Below, piece by piece: positions 47,896 through 57,381 of a stretch of DNA of 64,000 nucleotides. The position numbers were made by a program, and so were the translations under genes. The notes below the pieces were generated by a model that saw nothing but the letters and a program-made list of their open reading frames with translations, had not been told where the DNA came from and made no database searches. Numbering within the stretch: the stretch's first letter is position 1; each line of letters starts with the position of its first letter. The stretch is from positions 186,001 to 250,000 of the forward strand of contig NZ_VUMG01000002.1 of the NCBI RefSeq assembly GCF_009696315.1, read 5' to 3'. The DNA comes from Cutibacterium porci. GTDB lineage: Bacteria; Actinomycetota; Actinomycetes; Propionibacteriales; Propionibacteriaceae.

Positions 47896-48383
47896 CGGGT
47901 TCCCAGCATCCCGAGGTCGTCGAACATGGTCTCGAGGACGACCACTGTTTCAGTGCCGCAATGACATTCCTTGCGAATGCGAGTGAGCAGCTGATCAAGG
48001 TGACTGGTACTGGGTGCTTGGACTCGCGCCAAATAGGAGGCTGCCCCGGCAATCGAATGACAACCCCGGACCTCAGGGAAAGTTTGAAGGATGCCGGGTA
48101 TCGTTTCATCCTCCTCGGGATCGATTGGGTTGAGGAAGATAAAAGCTGTGATGCCTGCACCGATCGCCTCAAGGTTGAGTGCAGCATGATACCCGGTGAT
48201 GATCCCCTTGGCTTCAAGACGCTTGACACGTTGCTGGGCCGCAGAGGTTGACAGGCCGGTCTGGTGGCCAAGCTCGGTCCACGACATCCGACCGTCTTTC
48301 TCAAGTAGGCCGAGGATGTGACGATCGGTGGGCTCAAGAATCGGTGACCGATCTTCGTCCTCTTCGTCATGGTGTTTAGTCAT
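47892..48383 (-). CDS. Lrp/AsnC-family transcriptional regulator
   Basis: The 163-residue regulator has an N-terminal helix-turn-helix (DRHILGLLEKDGRMSWTELG, TGLSTSAAQQRVKRLEAKGI) and a C-terminal ligand-binding RAM domain (AFIFLNPIDPEEDE, CHSIAGAASYLARVQAPS). Family members sense amino acids. Set between metW and lnt, it could sense methionine or control this operon; that is inference. A long acidic N-terminal extension (KHHDEEDEDR) is noticeable. It overlaps metW by eight bases. Confidence 0.92.
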   Translation of the reverse strand: MTKHHDEEDEDRSPILEPTDRHILGLLEKDGRMSWTELGHQTGLSTSAAQQRVKRLEAKGIITGYHAALNLEAIGAGITAFIFLNPIDPEEDETIPGILQTFPEVRGCHSIAGAASYLARVQAPSTSHLDQLLTRIRKECHCGTETVVVLETMFDDLGMLGTR

Positions 48384-49029
48384 GAATGCTCCTCCCCGTC
48401 TCCGGCTCGACCCAATGGGACTTCAGGACGTGAATGGTTGATCCGGCGAGCAAGTTTGGTGCCGCAGATGCAACCCGCGATGGATGTCCTTTGCCGTCCA
48501 AGCACACTCTTTTCACTACCTCAAGGTCGAAACTTGCGAACCAGTCCTCAAGGTCAGCGACGCCCGAATATGACTGGTTCGGAGTGTCATGCCACGAGTA
48601 CGGCAGATCATGGGAGGTTGGCATCCTCCCGCCTATGATTTTCAGGCGATTACGCCAGTACACGAAGTTCGGCACGAGAAGGACAAGCAATGTACCGATA
48701 CGCGCCATTTCGGCGAGCACCACATCAGGAGAGGTCACGGCCTGCAGCGTCTGGGACAAGATGACGACGTCATAGGACTTGTCGTGAAACTCCCCCAAAT
48801 CATCGTTAAGGTCTAACCCCAGCACGGGTACGCCGGCTGACATCGCGGTAGTCAAGGCTGAGTGATCGAGCTCAACCCCGGTGCCTAAGCAACCCCTCGT
48901 GGTGATGAGATGACGAAGAAGCGAGCCATCACCACACCCTAGATCAAGGACCCGGGAGTGTGGCGGAACTAGTGAGGTAACAATGCGTTGATCGGGACGG
49001 AGAGTCACAGCGTCGTCTCCCTCGTACAC
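48376..49029 (-). CDS. metW: MetW-type methyltransferase-like protein
   Basis: The 217-residue protein has a class I SAM fold (VLDLGCGDGSLLRHL near residue 29; GVELDHSALTTAM) and the MetW sequence PYSWHDTPNQ with YSGVADLEDWF. MetW is encoded beside MetX in many bacteria and is needed for methionine synthesis, probably by activating MetX; methylation activity is not proven. GTG 49029 overlaps metX by 25 bases, the longest coupling in this operon. Confidence 0.92.
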   Translation of the reverse strand: MYEGDDAVTLRPDQRIVTSLVPPHSRVLDLGCGDGSLLRHLITTRGCLGTGVELDHSALTTAMSAGVPVLGLDLNDDLGEFHDKSYDVVILSQTLQAVTSPDVVLAEMARIGTLLVLLVPNFVYWRNRLKIIGGRMPTSHDLPYSWHDTPNQSYSGVADLEDWFASFDLEVVKRVCLDGKGHPSRVASAAPNLLAGSTIHVLKSHWVEPETGRSIHD

Positions 49030-50222
49030 AAGTGGCCATCGAAATGTGGGGCACGGTGTGATGCCGCCATGGGTAGTCGGCTAGCCGTCAGAAAAGCGCT
49101 CACGAGGTCGTGATAAGGGTCCAACTTCATGAGGAAGGAATCGTGGCCCCACGACGACGCGATTGTCGCGAAGCTGACCGGGAGCCCAGCTCCTTCCAGG
49201 TGTCGTACGATCCGTCGCGAGTGCGCGGGAGAAAACCTCCAGTCGGTGTCAAAACACACGATGAGGAAGTTTACGGGATCAGCGACGAGATCGTCTGTGG
49301 CACCCGGCTGGCCGAACGGGTCGAAATAGTCCATCACGCGAGTGAGGTAGATATAACTCAGTGGGTCGAATCGGGTCAGAAATGCCTCTCCCTGGTGGTC
49401 AAGATATGACTCAACAGCAAAATTGATTCCAAATCCGCGCTCAACAGATTCGGATTGACGAGCTCGCCCAAACTTTTCGGCGAAAGCGTCCTCCGATAAG
49501 TACGTGATGTGGGCGAGCATTCGAGCAATCGACAAACCAGTGTCCGGACGAACATCGTGGTAGTCACCCTCGGCAAAAGCCGGATCCCGTAAAATTGCTT
49601 CACGTCCGACCGCAGAAAAAGCAATATTTTGAGCCGTTAAGCCGCTTGATGAGGCGATGATGACGGCATTGTCGAGGGTCGACGGGTGCGTGAGTGACCA
49701 GTCAAGAGCTTGCATGCCGCCCATGGAGCCGCCGACGACGGCGTGGAAGTGTTCCACACCGAGGTGTTTCGCTAGTCGCAGGTGCACCTCGACAAAGTCG
49801 TGCATGTCGATTTGTGGAAAATCAAGTCCCCAACGCTTCCCAGTATCGGGATTAATAGATGCTGGCCCCGTCGTTCCAGAGCACCCTCCTAATAGGTTTG
49901 ATGAAATGACAAAAAACCGATTGGTGTCGATGGCGCGACCAGGTCCAACGATGTTGTCCCACCATCCTGGACGGTCTGCCCCGGGATGTAGCCCGGCGGC
50001 ATGTGCGTCACCTGTGAGCGCATGACAGATATAAATTGCGTTGTCGCGGGACTCGTTGAGTTCCCCGTAGGTCTCGTAAGCGACCGTGACGTGATCGAGA
50101 CGCCCACCGGCCACCAGATGAAGCGGATCGTCTGGCGTGGCAACAGTTGCGTATAACGTCTCGACGGTCCCGACACCGGGGCCTTCCGGGCTGGTTCTGG
50201 GAGCTGGTTGACGGGGTGACAT
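49005..50222 (-). CDS. metX: Homoserine O-acetyltransferase/O-succinyltransferase
   Basis: MetX commits homoserine to methionine. The 405-residue alpha/beta hydrolase has the nucleophile elbow VVGGSMGGMQALDW (Ser near 170), NLLGGCSGTTGPASINP and the late Asp/His (FDTDWRFSP, GHDSFL). Acetyl or succinyl use cannot be settled from what I see. ATG 50222 follows GAGGGG; a longer frame reaching 50297 would run into the divergent gene's promoter. It is the first gene of metX-metW-lrp-lnt-ppm1. Confidence 0.94.
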   Translation of the reverse strand: MSPRQPAPRTSPEGPGVGTVETLYATVATPDDPLHLVAGGRLDHVTVAYETYGELNESRDNAIYICHALTGDAHAAGLHPGADRPGWWDNIVGPGRAIDTNRFFVISSNLLGGCSGTTGPASINPDTGKRWGLDFPQIDMHDFVEVHLRLAKHLGVEHFHAVVGGSMGGMQALDWSLTHPSTLDNAVIIASSSGLTAQNIAFSAVGREAILRDPAFAEGDYHDVRPDTGLSIARMLAHITYLSEDAFAEKFGRARQSESVERGFGINFAVESYLDHQGEAFLTRFDPLSYIYLTRVMDYFDPFGQPGATDDLVADPVNFLIVCFDTDWRFSPAHSRRIVRHLEGAGLPVSFATIASSWGHDSFLMKLDPYHDLVSAFLTASRLPMAASHRAPHFDGHLCTRETTL

Positions 50223-50289
50223 CCCCTCTATTCTGCCAGTTTTCCTCGCCATACATGGTGAAGGGCCATAAGCCACTACCCTCATTGTC

Positions 50290-51513
50290 GTGCGCATGAT
50301 GGATCAAGCCGGCCTTGAAAGCGTCTTGACAAGGATGACGGGCCAACCCCGAGTGGTGTGCGGTGGCTCCGGTTCCACTCCTGTGCCCCTCCTCACTGTC
50401 GTTGACCGATGCCTAAAGAAGTGGCGCCTAGCATGCATTAATGCCCCGATCGGTGTGCCAACACGCAAGGGGATCGTCCATGAAACGGTCTTCATTGGTC
50501 CTGGATCTCGTCACGCTGACACTCTCGAATATGTACCCTGCCGGTTGAGCCTCGCCCCACGGCTCTACGAGGACCGCCTTGCCCCGGATATCCTTATCCT
50601 CCATACCAGCGCACCTCGCAACGGCACGGTCAGCATGGGGATTGAGGTGCAGGTTCTTCCGGCGGCATTGGAATCGGCGAAGCGTCGAGGAGCCCTCATT
50701 ATTGCCCAGGTAAATCCGAACATGCCTTATGTTTTTGGCGACGGAATTGTCGATGTCGACGACATCGACATTGGGGTCAGCGTAGATGCTCCTTTACCGA
50801 CAGCCGCCATGCCGCCAGCCGGACCAGCTGCCCAACAGATTGGCGAACTCGTGGCTTCGCGGGTACCAGCCGGAGCGACACTTCAGGTGGGTATCGGTGC
50901 AGTACCCGACGCCGTCGTTGCGATGCTGCCTGGCGACCGGACGTACGGCGTGTGGACCGAGCTACTCACCGATTCAGTGAGACTGCTTGAGCAGACTCAC
51001 AGGCTTGACGAGCGCCCCGTCACGGGGACTTTCGCCATGGGAACCCCCGCCCTGTACCAATGGCTGGATGACAATCCCCGGGTGCAGTTGTTGCGCTGCG
51101 AGAAAACGAACAACCCGAATTCCATTGCGGCACAGCCAAGAATGGCCAGCGTCAATACGGCGTTGCAGGTGGACTTGTTCGGTCAAGTCAACGCCACCCG
51201 GGTGCGCGGAAAAATCCATTCCGGCATCGGAGGGTCAACTGACTTCTTAGTTGGGGCAATGCACTCACCGGGCGGACAAGCGCTTATTGCCATGTTGAGT
51301 TGGCACCCCAAAGCTGATTGCTCGACGATTGTCGGATTATTGGACTCCCCCGCCTCGGCTAGCCAACCCTCAGCAGTTGTGACTGAACAGGGCGTTGCCG
51401 ATCTCTTCGGGAGATCCCAAGAGGAGCAGGCGCGACACCTCATAGACGATGCTGCCCATCCCGACGCCCGTCACGACCTCTGGCGTCGCGCCGCAGAGCT
51501 GTCGTTAGCTTGA
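50290..51513 (+). CDS. Acetyl-CoA hydrolase/transferase family protein
   Basis: The 407-residue CoA-transferase-fold protein has EYVPCRLSLAPRLYE, the CoA-site block LQVGIGAVPDAVVAML, GVWTELLTDSV (where family members carry the CoA-ester-forming glutamate), HSGIGGSTDFLVGAMHS and VTEQGVADLFGRS. It belongs to the shorter group related to 4-hydroxybutyrate or acetate CoA-transferases, so the true substrate is open; succinate/acetate/propionate CoA exchange would suit this host. GTG 50290 lies seven bases after TACCCT, a leaderless layout. Its 3' end overlaps the HAD gene by 43 bp. Confidence 0.85.
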   Translation: MRMMDQAGLESVLTRMTGQPRVVCGGSGSTPVPLLTVVDRCLKKWRLACINAPIGVPTRKGIVHETVFIGPGSRHADTLEYVPCRLSLAPRLYEDRLAPDILILHTSAPRNGTVSMGIEVQVLPAALESAKRRGALIIAQVNPNMPYVFGDGIVDVDDIDIGVSVDAPLPTAAMPPAGPAAQQIGELVASRVPAGATLQVGIGAVPDAVVAMLPGDRTYGVWTELLTDSVRLLEQTHRLDERPVTGTFAMGTPALYQWLDDNPRVQLLRCEKTNNPNSIAAQPRMASVNTALQVDLFGQVNATRVRGKIHSGIGGSTDFLVGAMHSPGGQALIAMLSWHPKADCSTIVGLLDSPASASQPSAVVTEQGVADLFGRSQEEQARHLIDDAAHPDARHDLWRRAAELSLA

Positions 51514-52364
51514 CTGTGGCCCCCCGGAACATCGACGCCCAACAATGCAGCAAGGACCGTTATAACACCGTTGTCTGTGTTCGGCGGGGCAACATAATTG
51601 GCAGCCTCGATAATGTCTGGATGACCGTTGGCCATGGCAAATGACCACGCTGCTAGGGGCATCATCTCGAGGTCGTTGAGAAAGTCGCCGAAGATAGCGG
51701 TTTGATCGCTCGTGACACCAAGGTCACGCTGGACGGCTGCGACGGCACTGCCCTTGTTGACGCCGGGGTTCATGATATCGACCCAGTTGGGGGTAGCGAG
51801 GATCACCTGGTGCTCGGCGGCAACGCGCTGCATGTCCGGGTAGGTGGCGTTCGAGGCTTCACCGAAATCGTATATAGACAGTTTGATGACATCGTCGGTG
51901 TGCTCGGTAAGGTCATCGACGACTGTGTGGCTGTGATAGTACGTTGACACATGCGAGACGAAGGGGTCGTCTGCTCGCTCAAGATAAGCGATGGACTTGG
52001 TGGCGACAACCAAGCCAACGTTATGGCCATCGTCACGAAGGTGTCGAACTCCGACAATGACCCGCCGGGCAAGTTCGGAATCAATGACCGATGACGAGAT
52101 GTCGACGCCGTCACGGACGACGTAGGTCCCGTTCTCAGCGATGATCGGCATACCCTGCAGGTGCGACTGAAACATCGTGGACAAGGTGGTGAATTGGCGT
52201 CCCGACGCTGGCACGAAGGCGATGCCCCGATCTTTCATCGTGTCCAACAGCGGCCACAGCTGTGAAGGAATGTTACCGTCGCCGTCAAGGAGGGTGCCGT
52301 CCATGTCGGAGACCACCAAACGAAGGTCATCTGCGGGGACAGGAAGCGGAGTTGGATTCGGCAT
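51471..52364 (-). CDS. Cof-type HAD-IIB phosphatase
   Basis: The 297-residue hydrolase has HAD motif I VVSDMDGTLLDGDG, motif II VPASGRQF, a cap domain of the Cof type, a lysine in NPGVNKGSAVAAVQ and motif IV IFGDFLNDLEMM. Such enzymes dephosphorylate sugar phosphates, flavins or PLP; specificity cannot be assigned. ATG 52364 is chosen over a GTG two codons earlier. It is convergent with the acetyl-CoA hydrolase gene, with 43 bp of overlap. Confidence 0.88.
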   Translation of the reverse strand: MPNPTPLPVPADDLRLVVSDMDGTLLDGDGNIPSQLWPLLDTMKDRGIAFVPASGRQFTTLSTMFQSHLQGMPIIAENGTYVVRDGVDISSSVIDSELARRVIVGVRHLRDDGHNVGLVVATKSIAYLERADDPFVSHVSTYYHSHTVVDDLTEHTDDVIKLSIYDFGEASNATYPDMQRVAAEHQVILATPNWVDIMNPGVNKGSAVAAVQRDLGVTSDQTAIFGDFLNDLEMMPLAAWSFAMANGHPDIIEAANYVAPPNTDNGVITVLAALLGVDVPGGHSQANDSSAARRQRS

Positions 52365-52482
52365 GACCACGTGGTCAGGATAGCGAAAGCTTCAGATAAG
52401 GTTACCCGCACTGCCCGCAAGTAAGCGGTTCACACAGCGCAATGACCCGCGCAGTGACACCTTTGGCGCGGGTCCAAGCTGG

Positions 52483-53253
52483 TCAGAACAGCAGTCCGAG
52501 GATCTTGTGACGAAGCTCTCGGAATTGAGGATCGTCCTGGGTACGGGGCCGATCGAGCGCCACGGGGAAGTCTGCGACGATATGCGCCGGACGCGGCGAG
52601 AACACCACAACGCGATCGGACAGCAAAAGAGCCTCATCGACGTCGTGGGTCACCATGATCCCGGTGAATCCTTGAGTTCTCCACAACCTTTCCAGCTCGC
52701 CTTGCAGGGTTGAGCGAGTCAAAGCGTCAAGTTTGCCCAGAGGTTCATCCAGCAACAGGATCTCTGGCCGGGTGACGAGGGCCCGGGCAAGGGAAGCACG
52801 CTGGGCCATACCGCCGGACAATTCTGACGGTAGGGCGTGTCGGAAGTTGTCGAGCCCAACCATGTCGATCATCTCGTCGATCCTGCGGATCGACTCATCG
52901 TCATCGCGATGGCCTTGAACCGTCGGTCCGAGACCGACGTTATGCTCCACATCAAGCCACGGCAGCAGCGTCGGGTCCTGGAAGACGAGGCCGCGACGCG
53001 GATCGGGCCCGGTGACGATCCGACCGTCCACGTACACCTTTCCGTCAACTGGCATGTCGAGGCCAGCGATCAGTCTCAGTAACGTGGACTTTCCACAACC
53101 TGAAGGCCCGATCAGACTGACGAAAGTGCCGGGCTTAACTGAGAGGTCCACCTCGTCGAGCACGGGCAATGGCTTGCCGTGATTGCGAAATGCCTGGGTG
53201 ACGCCGATCACATCGACTGCCCCGGCCCGGCCATGCTGATTTTCGTTCACCAT
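52483..53253 (-). CDS. ABC importer ATP-binding protein (nitrate/sulfonate/taurine type)
   Basis: The 256-residue ATPase has Walker A GPSGCGKS, Q-loop VFQDPTLLPWLD, signature LSGGMAQRASLARAL, Walker B ILLLDEPLGKLD and H-loop MVTHDVDEALLLS; the PLGKLD form and sequence fit the SsuB/TauB/NrtD group. ATG 53253 overlaps the permease stop (ATGGTGA). It is the third gene of a binding protein-permease-ATPase operon. The substrate is unknown. Confidence 0.9.
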   Translation of the reverse strand: MVNENQHGRAGAVDVIGVTQAFRNHGKPLPVLDEVDLSVKPGTFVSLIGPSGCGKSTLLRLIAGLDMPVDGKVYVDGRIVTGPDPRRGLVFQDPTLLPWLDVEHNVGLGPTVQGHRDDDESIRRIDEMIDMVGLDNFRHALPSELSGGMAQRASLARALVTRPEILLLDEPLGKLDALTRSTLQGELERLWRTQGFTGIMVTHDVDEALLLSDRVVVFSPRPAHIVADFPVALDRPRTQDDPQFRELRHKILGLLF

Positions 53254-54317
53254 CGTGTGAGATCTTTCTGCCACGCAAGGACGCGGTTGCGGATGGCCAA
53301 TTCAAGGCTGAGTAGGCTGCCACACAGGATCACCATGATGCCAATGGCGGCGTACATGGCTGGGTAGGAACTCCACCCCTTCTTCCAGTTGATATACCAA
53401 CCGAGGCCGGAATTGACCCCTAAAGTCTCCGCGATAGTCAAGGTAACGAATGCTGTCGGCAACGCCATAAAGATTCCAGTGAAAATGTTCGGTAGGGCCG
53501 CTGGAAGACTCACCTTAAGCACAAGGAATCGTGTCGATGCACCGAGAGTTTGGCAAACGTCAAAGTAACTCTTCGGAACCGATCTAATACCGGCATTAGT
53601 GAGGACCGTCATCGGAAACCATACGGTCAAGGAGACAAGAAATACCGCAGCCCAAAACGTGTTTGGGAACGCAAGAAAGACAATAGGAATCCATGCGAGG
53701 GTCGGAACAGGACCGATGTACTTGACGATGGGGTTAAACCAGTACCCAGCCCGGCGGGACCAGCCCATCCATAATCCGGTAAGAAGCCCGACGATTCCTC
53801 CTATGAGCAACCCGACTATTAGCAATATCGCAGAATGGGCGATGGACTGGCCTAACAGCGTGCGATCATTCCATGCCTCGGTGAGTAACTGGCCCGGCGG
53901 GGGAACGTAGGGTGGTCTCAATACAGCGGTCTTCGCAGTAAGCACGTCGAGTAGCAAGGTGACAACGCTTAAAGCCACCCACCACCACGTCCATACTCCG
54001 AGCCACCGCGAGACACGCAACCGAAAACCATGGGTTGCGCCAATCGACAGCATCCACAGAACTACCATCACTGCGACGACCAAGCCGGTCGCGACAGCCA
54101 ATGGCTTCTGACCATGAACAATGAAAGCCGTCGTATCTGGTATCCACAGGATGACTGCGGTCGTCAGTGCCCACAAGCCCACCATGAGTCCAACGAGACC
54201 ATGGTTCGCTTTGCGGGCGCGATGACGCAGGGCCAATGCCGCCCTCACCTTTGGATCGGAGGCGAGGGCGGCATCCCGGTCACGAAGCCGGGCTTGCTCC
54301 TCGGAAGTAGTCACCAC
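53247..54317 (-). CDS. ABC importer permease with extended N-terminus
   Basis: The 356-residue permease has the SsuC/TauC-type core with the EAA loop ICQTLGAS-like sequence (VCQTLGASTRFLVLKVSLPA) and GPVPTLAWIPIVFLAF. It is about 100 residues longer than usual: the extra N-terminal part adds two or three helices (LVGLMVGLWALTTAVILWI, AVATGLVVAVMVVLWML, WTWWWVALSVVTLLL). GTG 54317 overlaps the binding-protein gene by seven bases. Confidence 0.88.
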   Translation of the reverse strand: MVTTSEEQARLRDRDAALASDPKVRAALALRHRARKANHGLVGLMVGLWALTTAVILWIPDTTAFIVHGQKPLAVATGLVVAVMVVLWMLSIGATHGFRLRVSRWLGVWTWWWVALSVVTLLLDVLTAKTAVLRPPYVPPPGQLLTEAWNDRTLLGQSIAHSAILLIVGLLIGGIVGLLTGLWMGWSRRAGYWFNPIVKYIGPVPTLAWIPIVFLAFPNTFWAAVFLVSLTVWFPMTVLTNAGIRSVPKSYFDVCQTLGASTRFLVLKVSLPAALPNIFTGIFMALPTAFVTLTIAETLGVNSGLGWYINWKKGWSSYPAMYAAIGIMVILCGSLLSLELAIRNRVLAWQKDLTRW

Positions 54318-55462
54318 GTGAATCCCAGGGTCGTGAAGGCCGTATCAGCCAGCTTCTTCGGATCATCGGAAGAGTCCAAATAACCGGTCTTCTTGAACTT
54401 GATAATCCCAGGTAGCAAGGAGGACTTTAGCTTGGTCACAGACGGCTTCCATGAGTAATTCTTTAGGAACGTCTCAACGAGTTTCGCGTCCCCAGTAGCG
54501 ACATATTTTCCGTCCACCTCAATCTTGGCGACTTCGGCCTCGTGTCCATTGACGTATCGAGATCCCTTGCACCAAGTTTCGACGAGCCGACGAGCCACAT
54601 CAGGCTCATTTTTAATAATGTCGCCGTTGATAGCAGTGCAGCAGCAGAAATCCTGGGCCTTCTTACCGCTCATATTGTTGGCCAACTCTACCGCGGATCC
54701 GTCATGAATAGGCCAGTAGGCGATGGGGTCTGAAGTAGCAATGGCATCAACTTGTCCGCGTTTAAGTGCATCACCCAATACGGAATTGTCCATGACCTTC
54801 CACGTCACCTGTTTAGCTTCGGGAAGAGGATTGATGCCAGCGTCCAAGAGATCCATCGAGAAGAACATGGTTGCTGACGAGTGCATGCTGGGTACGCCAA
54901 TCGTCGCGCCTTTGAGATTATCGATCTTGGTGAACTTCGAATTCTTAAGGACGACTAGCCGCAAGCACCCACCGTGCAGGCCCGCAACAAATTTGACATT
55001 CTGGCCCTGTTCAACGGGCTTGAGCCAGGAGTAAAAAATGCCGGATGCGGCGTCGTACTGACCTGATCCAACGGCTGCCTTGATGTCCTCATCACCGACG
55101 GTTCGGTGCAGAGAGACGTCGAGGCCAGCGTCAGCGAAGAACCCTTTCTCCTTGGCGACGATAGCTGGCGCATCACAGACATCACCGCCGAAAACCAGAT
55201 TGATGTGTCGCTTCTCGCCTGCCCCAGTACCAGCAGCCGACTTGCCGCGATGATACGCGATAGGCGCGGCCACGCCGGCTCCAACGGCAAGCCCGGCAAC
55301 GGCTGAGACACCAATTCCGGCGAGTAGGGCGCGACGCGAGACAGTAGCAGATCCGGGTTTAGCGGAATCGGAATCGGCCTTGATGGTGGCTCCTGAAGGT
55401 AGCACCGCAGAGTCTGAACTGTCAGAGGACGAAACGGGCTGTTCTGAATTCTGGTCTGTCAT
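54311..55462 (-). CDS. ABC importer substrate-binding protein (NMT1/SsuA-like) with Tat signal
   Basis: The 383-residue protein has a 40-residue Ser/Asp-rich lead, a twin-arginine motif SRRALLAG (Arg43-Arg44) and hydrophobic GIGVSAVAGLAVGAGVAA, so export folded by Tat is likely. The mature part resembles NMT1/SsuA binding proteins (INLVFGGDVCDAPAIVAKEKGFF). It contains unusual cysteines: VCDAP, LHGGCLRL and a triple DFCCCTAING. Folded export and cysteines hint at a metal, sulfur or cofactor ligand, but none is assigned. First gene of its operon. Confidence 0.85.
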   Translation of the reverse strand: MTDQNSEQPVSSSDSSDSAVLPSGATIKADSDSAKPGSATVSRRALLAGIGVSAVAGLAVGAGVAAPIAYHRGKSAAGTGAGEKRHINLVFGGDVCDAPAIVAKEKGFFADAGLDVSLHRTVGDEDIKAAVGSGQYDAASGIFYSWLKPVEQGQNVKFVAGLHGGCLRLVVLKNSKFTKIDNLKGATIGVPSMHSSATMFFSMDLLDAGINPLPEAKQVTWKVMDNSVLGDALKRGQVDAIATSDPIAYWPIHDGSAVELANNMSGKKAQDFCCCTAINGDIIKNEPDVARRLVETWCKGSRYVNGHEAEVAKIEVDGKYVATGDAKLVETFLKNYSWKPSVTKLKSSLLPGIIKFKKTGYLDSSDDPKKLADTAFTTLGFTW

Positions 55463-55815
55463 GAGATGTCCCTTTGTGGAAGATCAGCTCGACGTTGGAG
55501 TCACGACGAGCATGTGCTGAAGGCTAGGACAAACGCAGATCAAGCCACAAAAGTATCTCGTATAACGAGATCCTATATCAATATGTAAGATATGTTCAGC
55601 GTGCGCGAACAGTAAGCTCGGTTAAGCGGCACTGCGAATCTCGTTACGGGAATTCAGGCATAAACAACCGCGATAATTGTGGCCTGTCGTGGCGCAACGC
55701 GGACATGTGATTAAACACCACACGTGTCGAGAATGCATATGCAGAATCAGATGGACCATCAGTTATTGGCGGTATGCCGGGAAACGCGAACCTCTCTCAC
55801 AGAAGCTCCATAACG
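55463..55815. other. 353-bp AT-rich control region upstream of the ABC importer
   Basis: No gene is seen. The region holds the operator-like palindrome at 55555-55571, TATA-rich sequence (CCTATATCAATATG) and, at its right end, flanks the tRNA-Pro gene, whose transcript points this way. Confidence 0.6.
55555..55571. promoter_or_regulatory. Palindrome overlapping the predicted importer promoter
   Basis: ATCTCG-TATAA-CGAGAT, a perfect 6-bp inverted repeat with a 5-base centre, about 93 bases upstream of the binding-protein gene. On the minus strand TTACAT and TTATAC, 17 bases apart, form a candidate promoter whose -10 lies inside the palindrome, as for a repressor operator. Confidence 0.5.
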
Positions 55816-55889
<74 letters not shown>

Positions 55890-55950
55890 TTTGGATCACT
55901 TGGTGACCCGAAGAAGTACATTAGCGTACTTCCTTTCCTTCGACAAACGA

Positions 55951-57324
55951 TCACTTCTGCTGCCGCTTAGCCCGAGGGCGGATCTCCACGTGGACGGGTG
56001 AGCCCGCGAAGCCGAAATCTTCGCGTAGTCGCCTGATGATGAACCGCACATATCCTTGGTCGAATACCCCCGAGGTGAACAGCGCGAAGGTCGGTGGACA
56101 GTTGTGGGCTTGGGTTCCGAAGAGGATCCTCGGTTGTTTTCCTCCCCGCACCGGATGAGGATGGGCCGCTGCGAGTCGGCCTAGGAAGGCATTGAGTTTT
56201 CCTGTCGAAACGCGTGTTTCCCAGCCCTTTGCGGCGGTTTCAATAGCCCTCTCGAGTTTGTCAACGTTACGGCCGTTCAGCGCCGAGATATTGACTCGTG
56301 GCGCCCAAGAATACGCCTGGACGTCGCGCTCAATCTCGCGCTCCAAGTAGCGGCGCCGCTCGTCGTCGGTTAAATCCCACTTGTTATAGGCAATGACCAT
56401 AGCTCGACCCGCATTCTCAACCATGGTGAGGATACGCAGGTCCTGCTCACTGATCGGCTCCGATGCATCAATGACGACGACACACACCTCGGCACGCTCG
56501 ATAGCAGCTTGGGTACGCAGCGAAGCGTAATACTCGTGGCCGGACGCTTCTTTGACTCTCTTACGCAAACCAGCGGTATCAATGAACTGATAGACGGTGC
56601 CGCCGACCGTCACTAACTCATCGACGGGATCAACCGTCGTTCCAGAAATATCTGAGACGACGACGCGGGTTTGGCGTGCGATCCGATTCAGCAGAGACGA
56701 CTTGCCAACATTCGGCTTGCCCACAATCGCGACCCGACGCGGCCCGCCGGATGATGGCTCCTGGCTTGCTTTCACCTCCGGTAGCACCGCAATAAGCGCG
56801 TCAAGAAGGTCGCCTGAACCACGCCCGTGCATCGCGGAAACCGGGTGGGGCTCCCCCAGCCCGAGGTTCCACATGGTCGCAGCTTCAGGTTCGCCACGCA
56901 CGTTGTCGACCTTATTGGCAGCTACCACGACGGGTTTGCGAGACTGCCGTAGCACCTGCACGACGGCCTCGTCTTCGTCAGTCGTACCCACGCTCGCGTC
57001 AACAACAAAAAGGACGGCATCAGCAGTTGCGATAGCCAATTCAGCTTGCTCAGCGATCATGGCTGCCATGCCAGAAGCGTCCGAAGCCCATCCGCCAGTA
57101 TCAACGAGGACGAACTGACGGCCAGACCATTCAGCATCGTAAGACACCCGGTCGCGGGTCACCCCCGGTACATCCTGGACGACAGCTGCTCGACGACCGA
57201 GAATGCGATTAACGAGGGTTGATTTACCGACGTTAGGTCTACCAACGACGGCGACAACTGGCTTGGGGAGAGTCTCCTCGATGCCGTCGCGGGAATCGTT
57301 GAGGAACTCGGGCGAGTCGGACAT
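55951..57324 (-). CDS. der: Ribosome biogenesis GTPase Der (EngA)
   Basis: Der has two tandem GTPase domains for 50S assembly. The 457-residue product shows GRPNVGKST and DTGG in the first domain, GKPNVGKSS and DTAGLRKR in the second, NKVD and NKWD for guanine recognition, and a C-terminal KH-like domain. Length is normal. It follows cmk on the same strand, a common pairing. Confidence 0.96.
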   Translation of the reverse strand: MSDSPEFLNDSRDGIEETLPKPVVAVVGRPNVGKSTLVNRILGRRAAVVQDVPGVTRDRVSYDAEWSGRQFVLVDTGGWASDASGMAAMIAEQAELAIATADAVLFVVDASVGTTDEDEAVVQVLRQSRKPVVVAANKVDNVRGEPEAATMWNLGLGEPHPVSAMHGRGSGDLLDALIAVLPEVKASQEPSSGGPRRVAIVGKPNVGKSSLLNRIARQTRVVVSDISGTTVDPVDELVTVGGTVYQFIDTAGLRKRVKEASGHEYYASLRTQAAIERAEVCVVVIDASEPISEQDLRILTMVENAGRAMVIAYNKWDLTDDERRRYLEREIERDVQAYSWAPRVNISALNGRNVDKLERAIETAAKGWETRVSTGKLNAFLGRLAAAHPHPVRGGKQPRILFGTQAHNCPPTFALFTSGVFDQGYVRFIIRRLREDFGFAGSPVHVEIRPRAKRQQK

Positions 57325-57381
57325 GAGGGCACGCTCCTGCTAGATGACTAAACCACGGTACACGGTGTTGCGGTAGGACGC

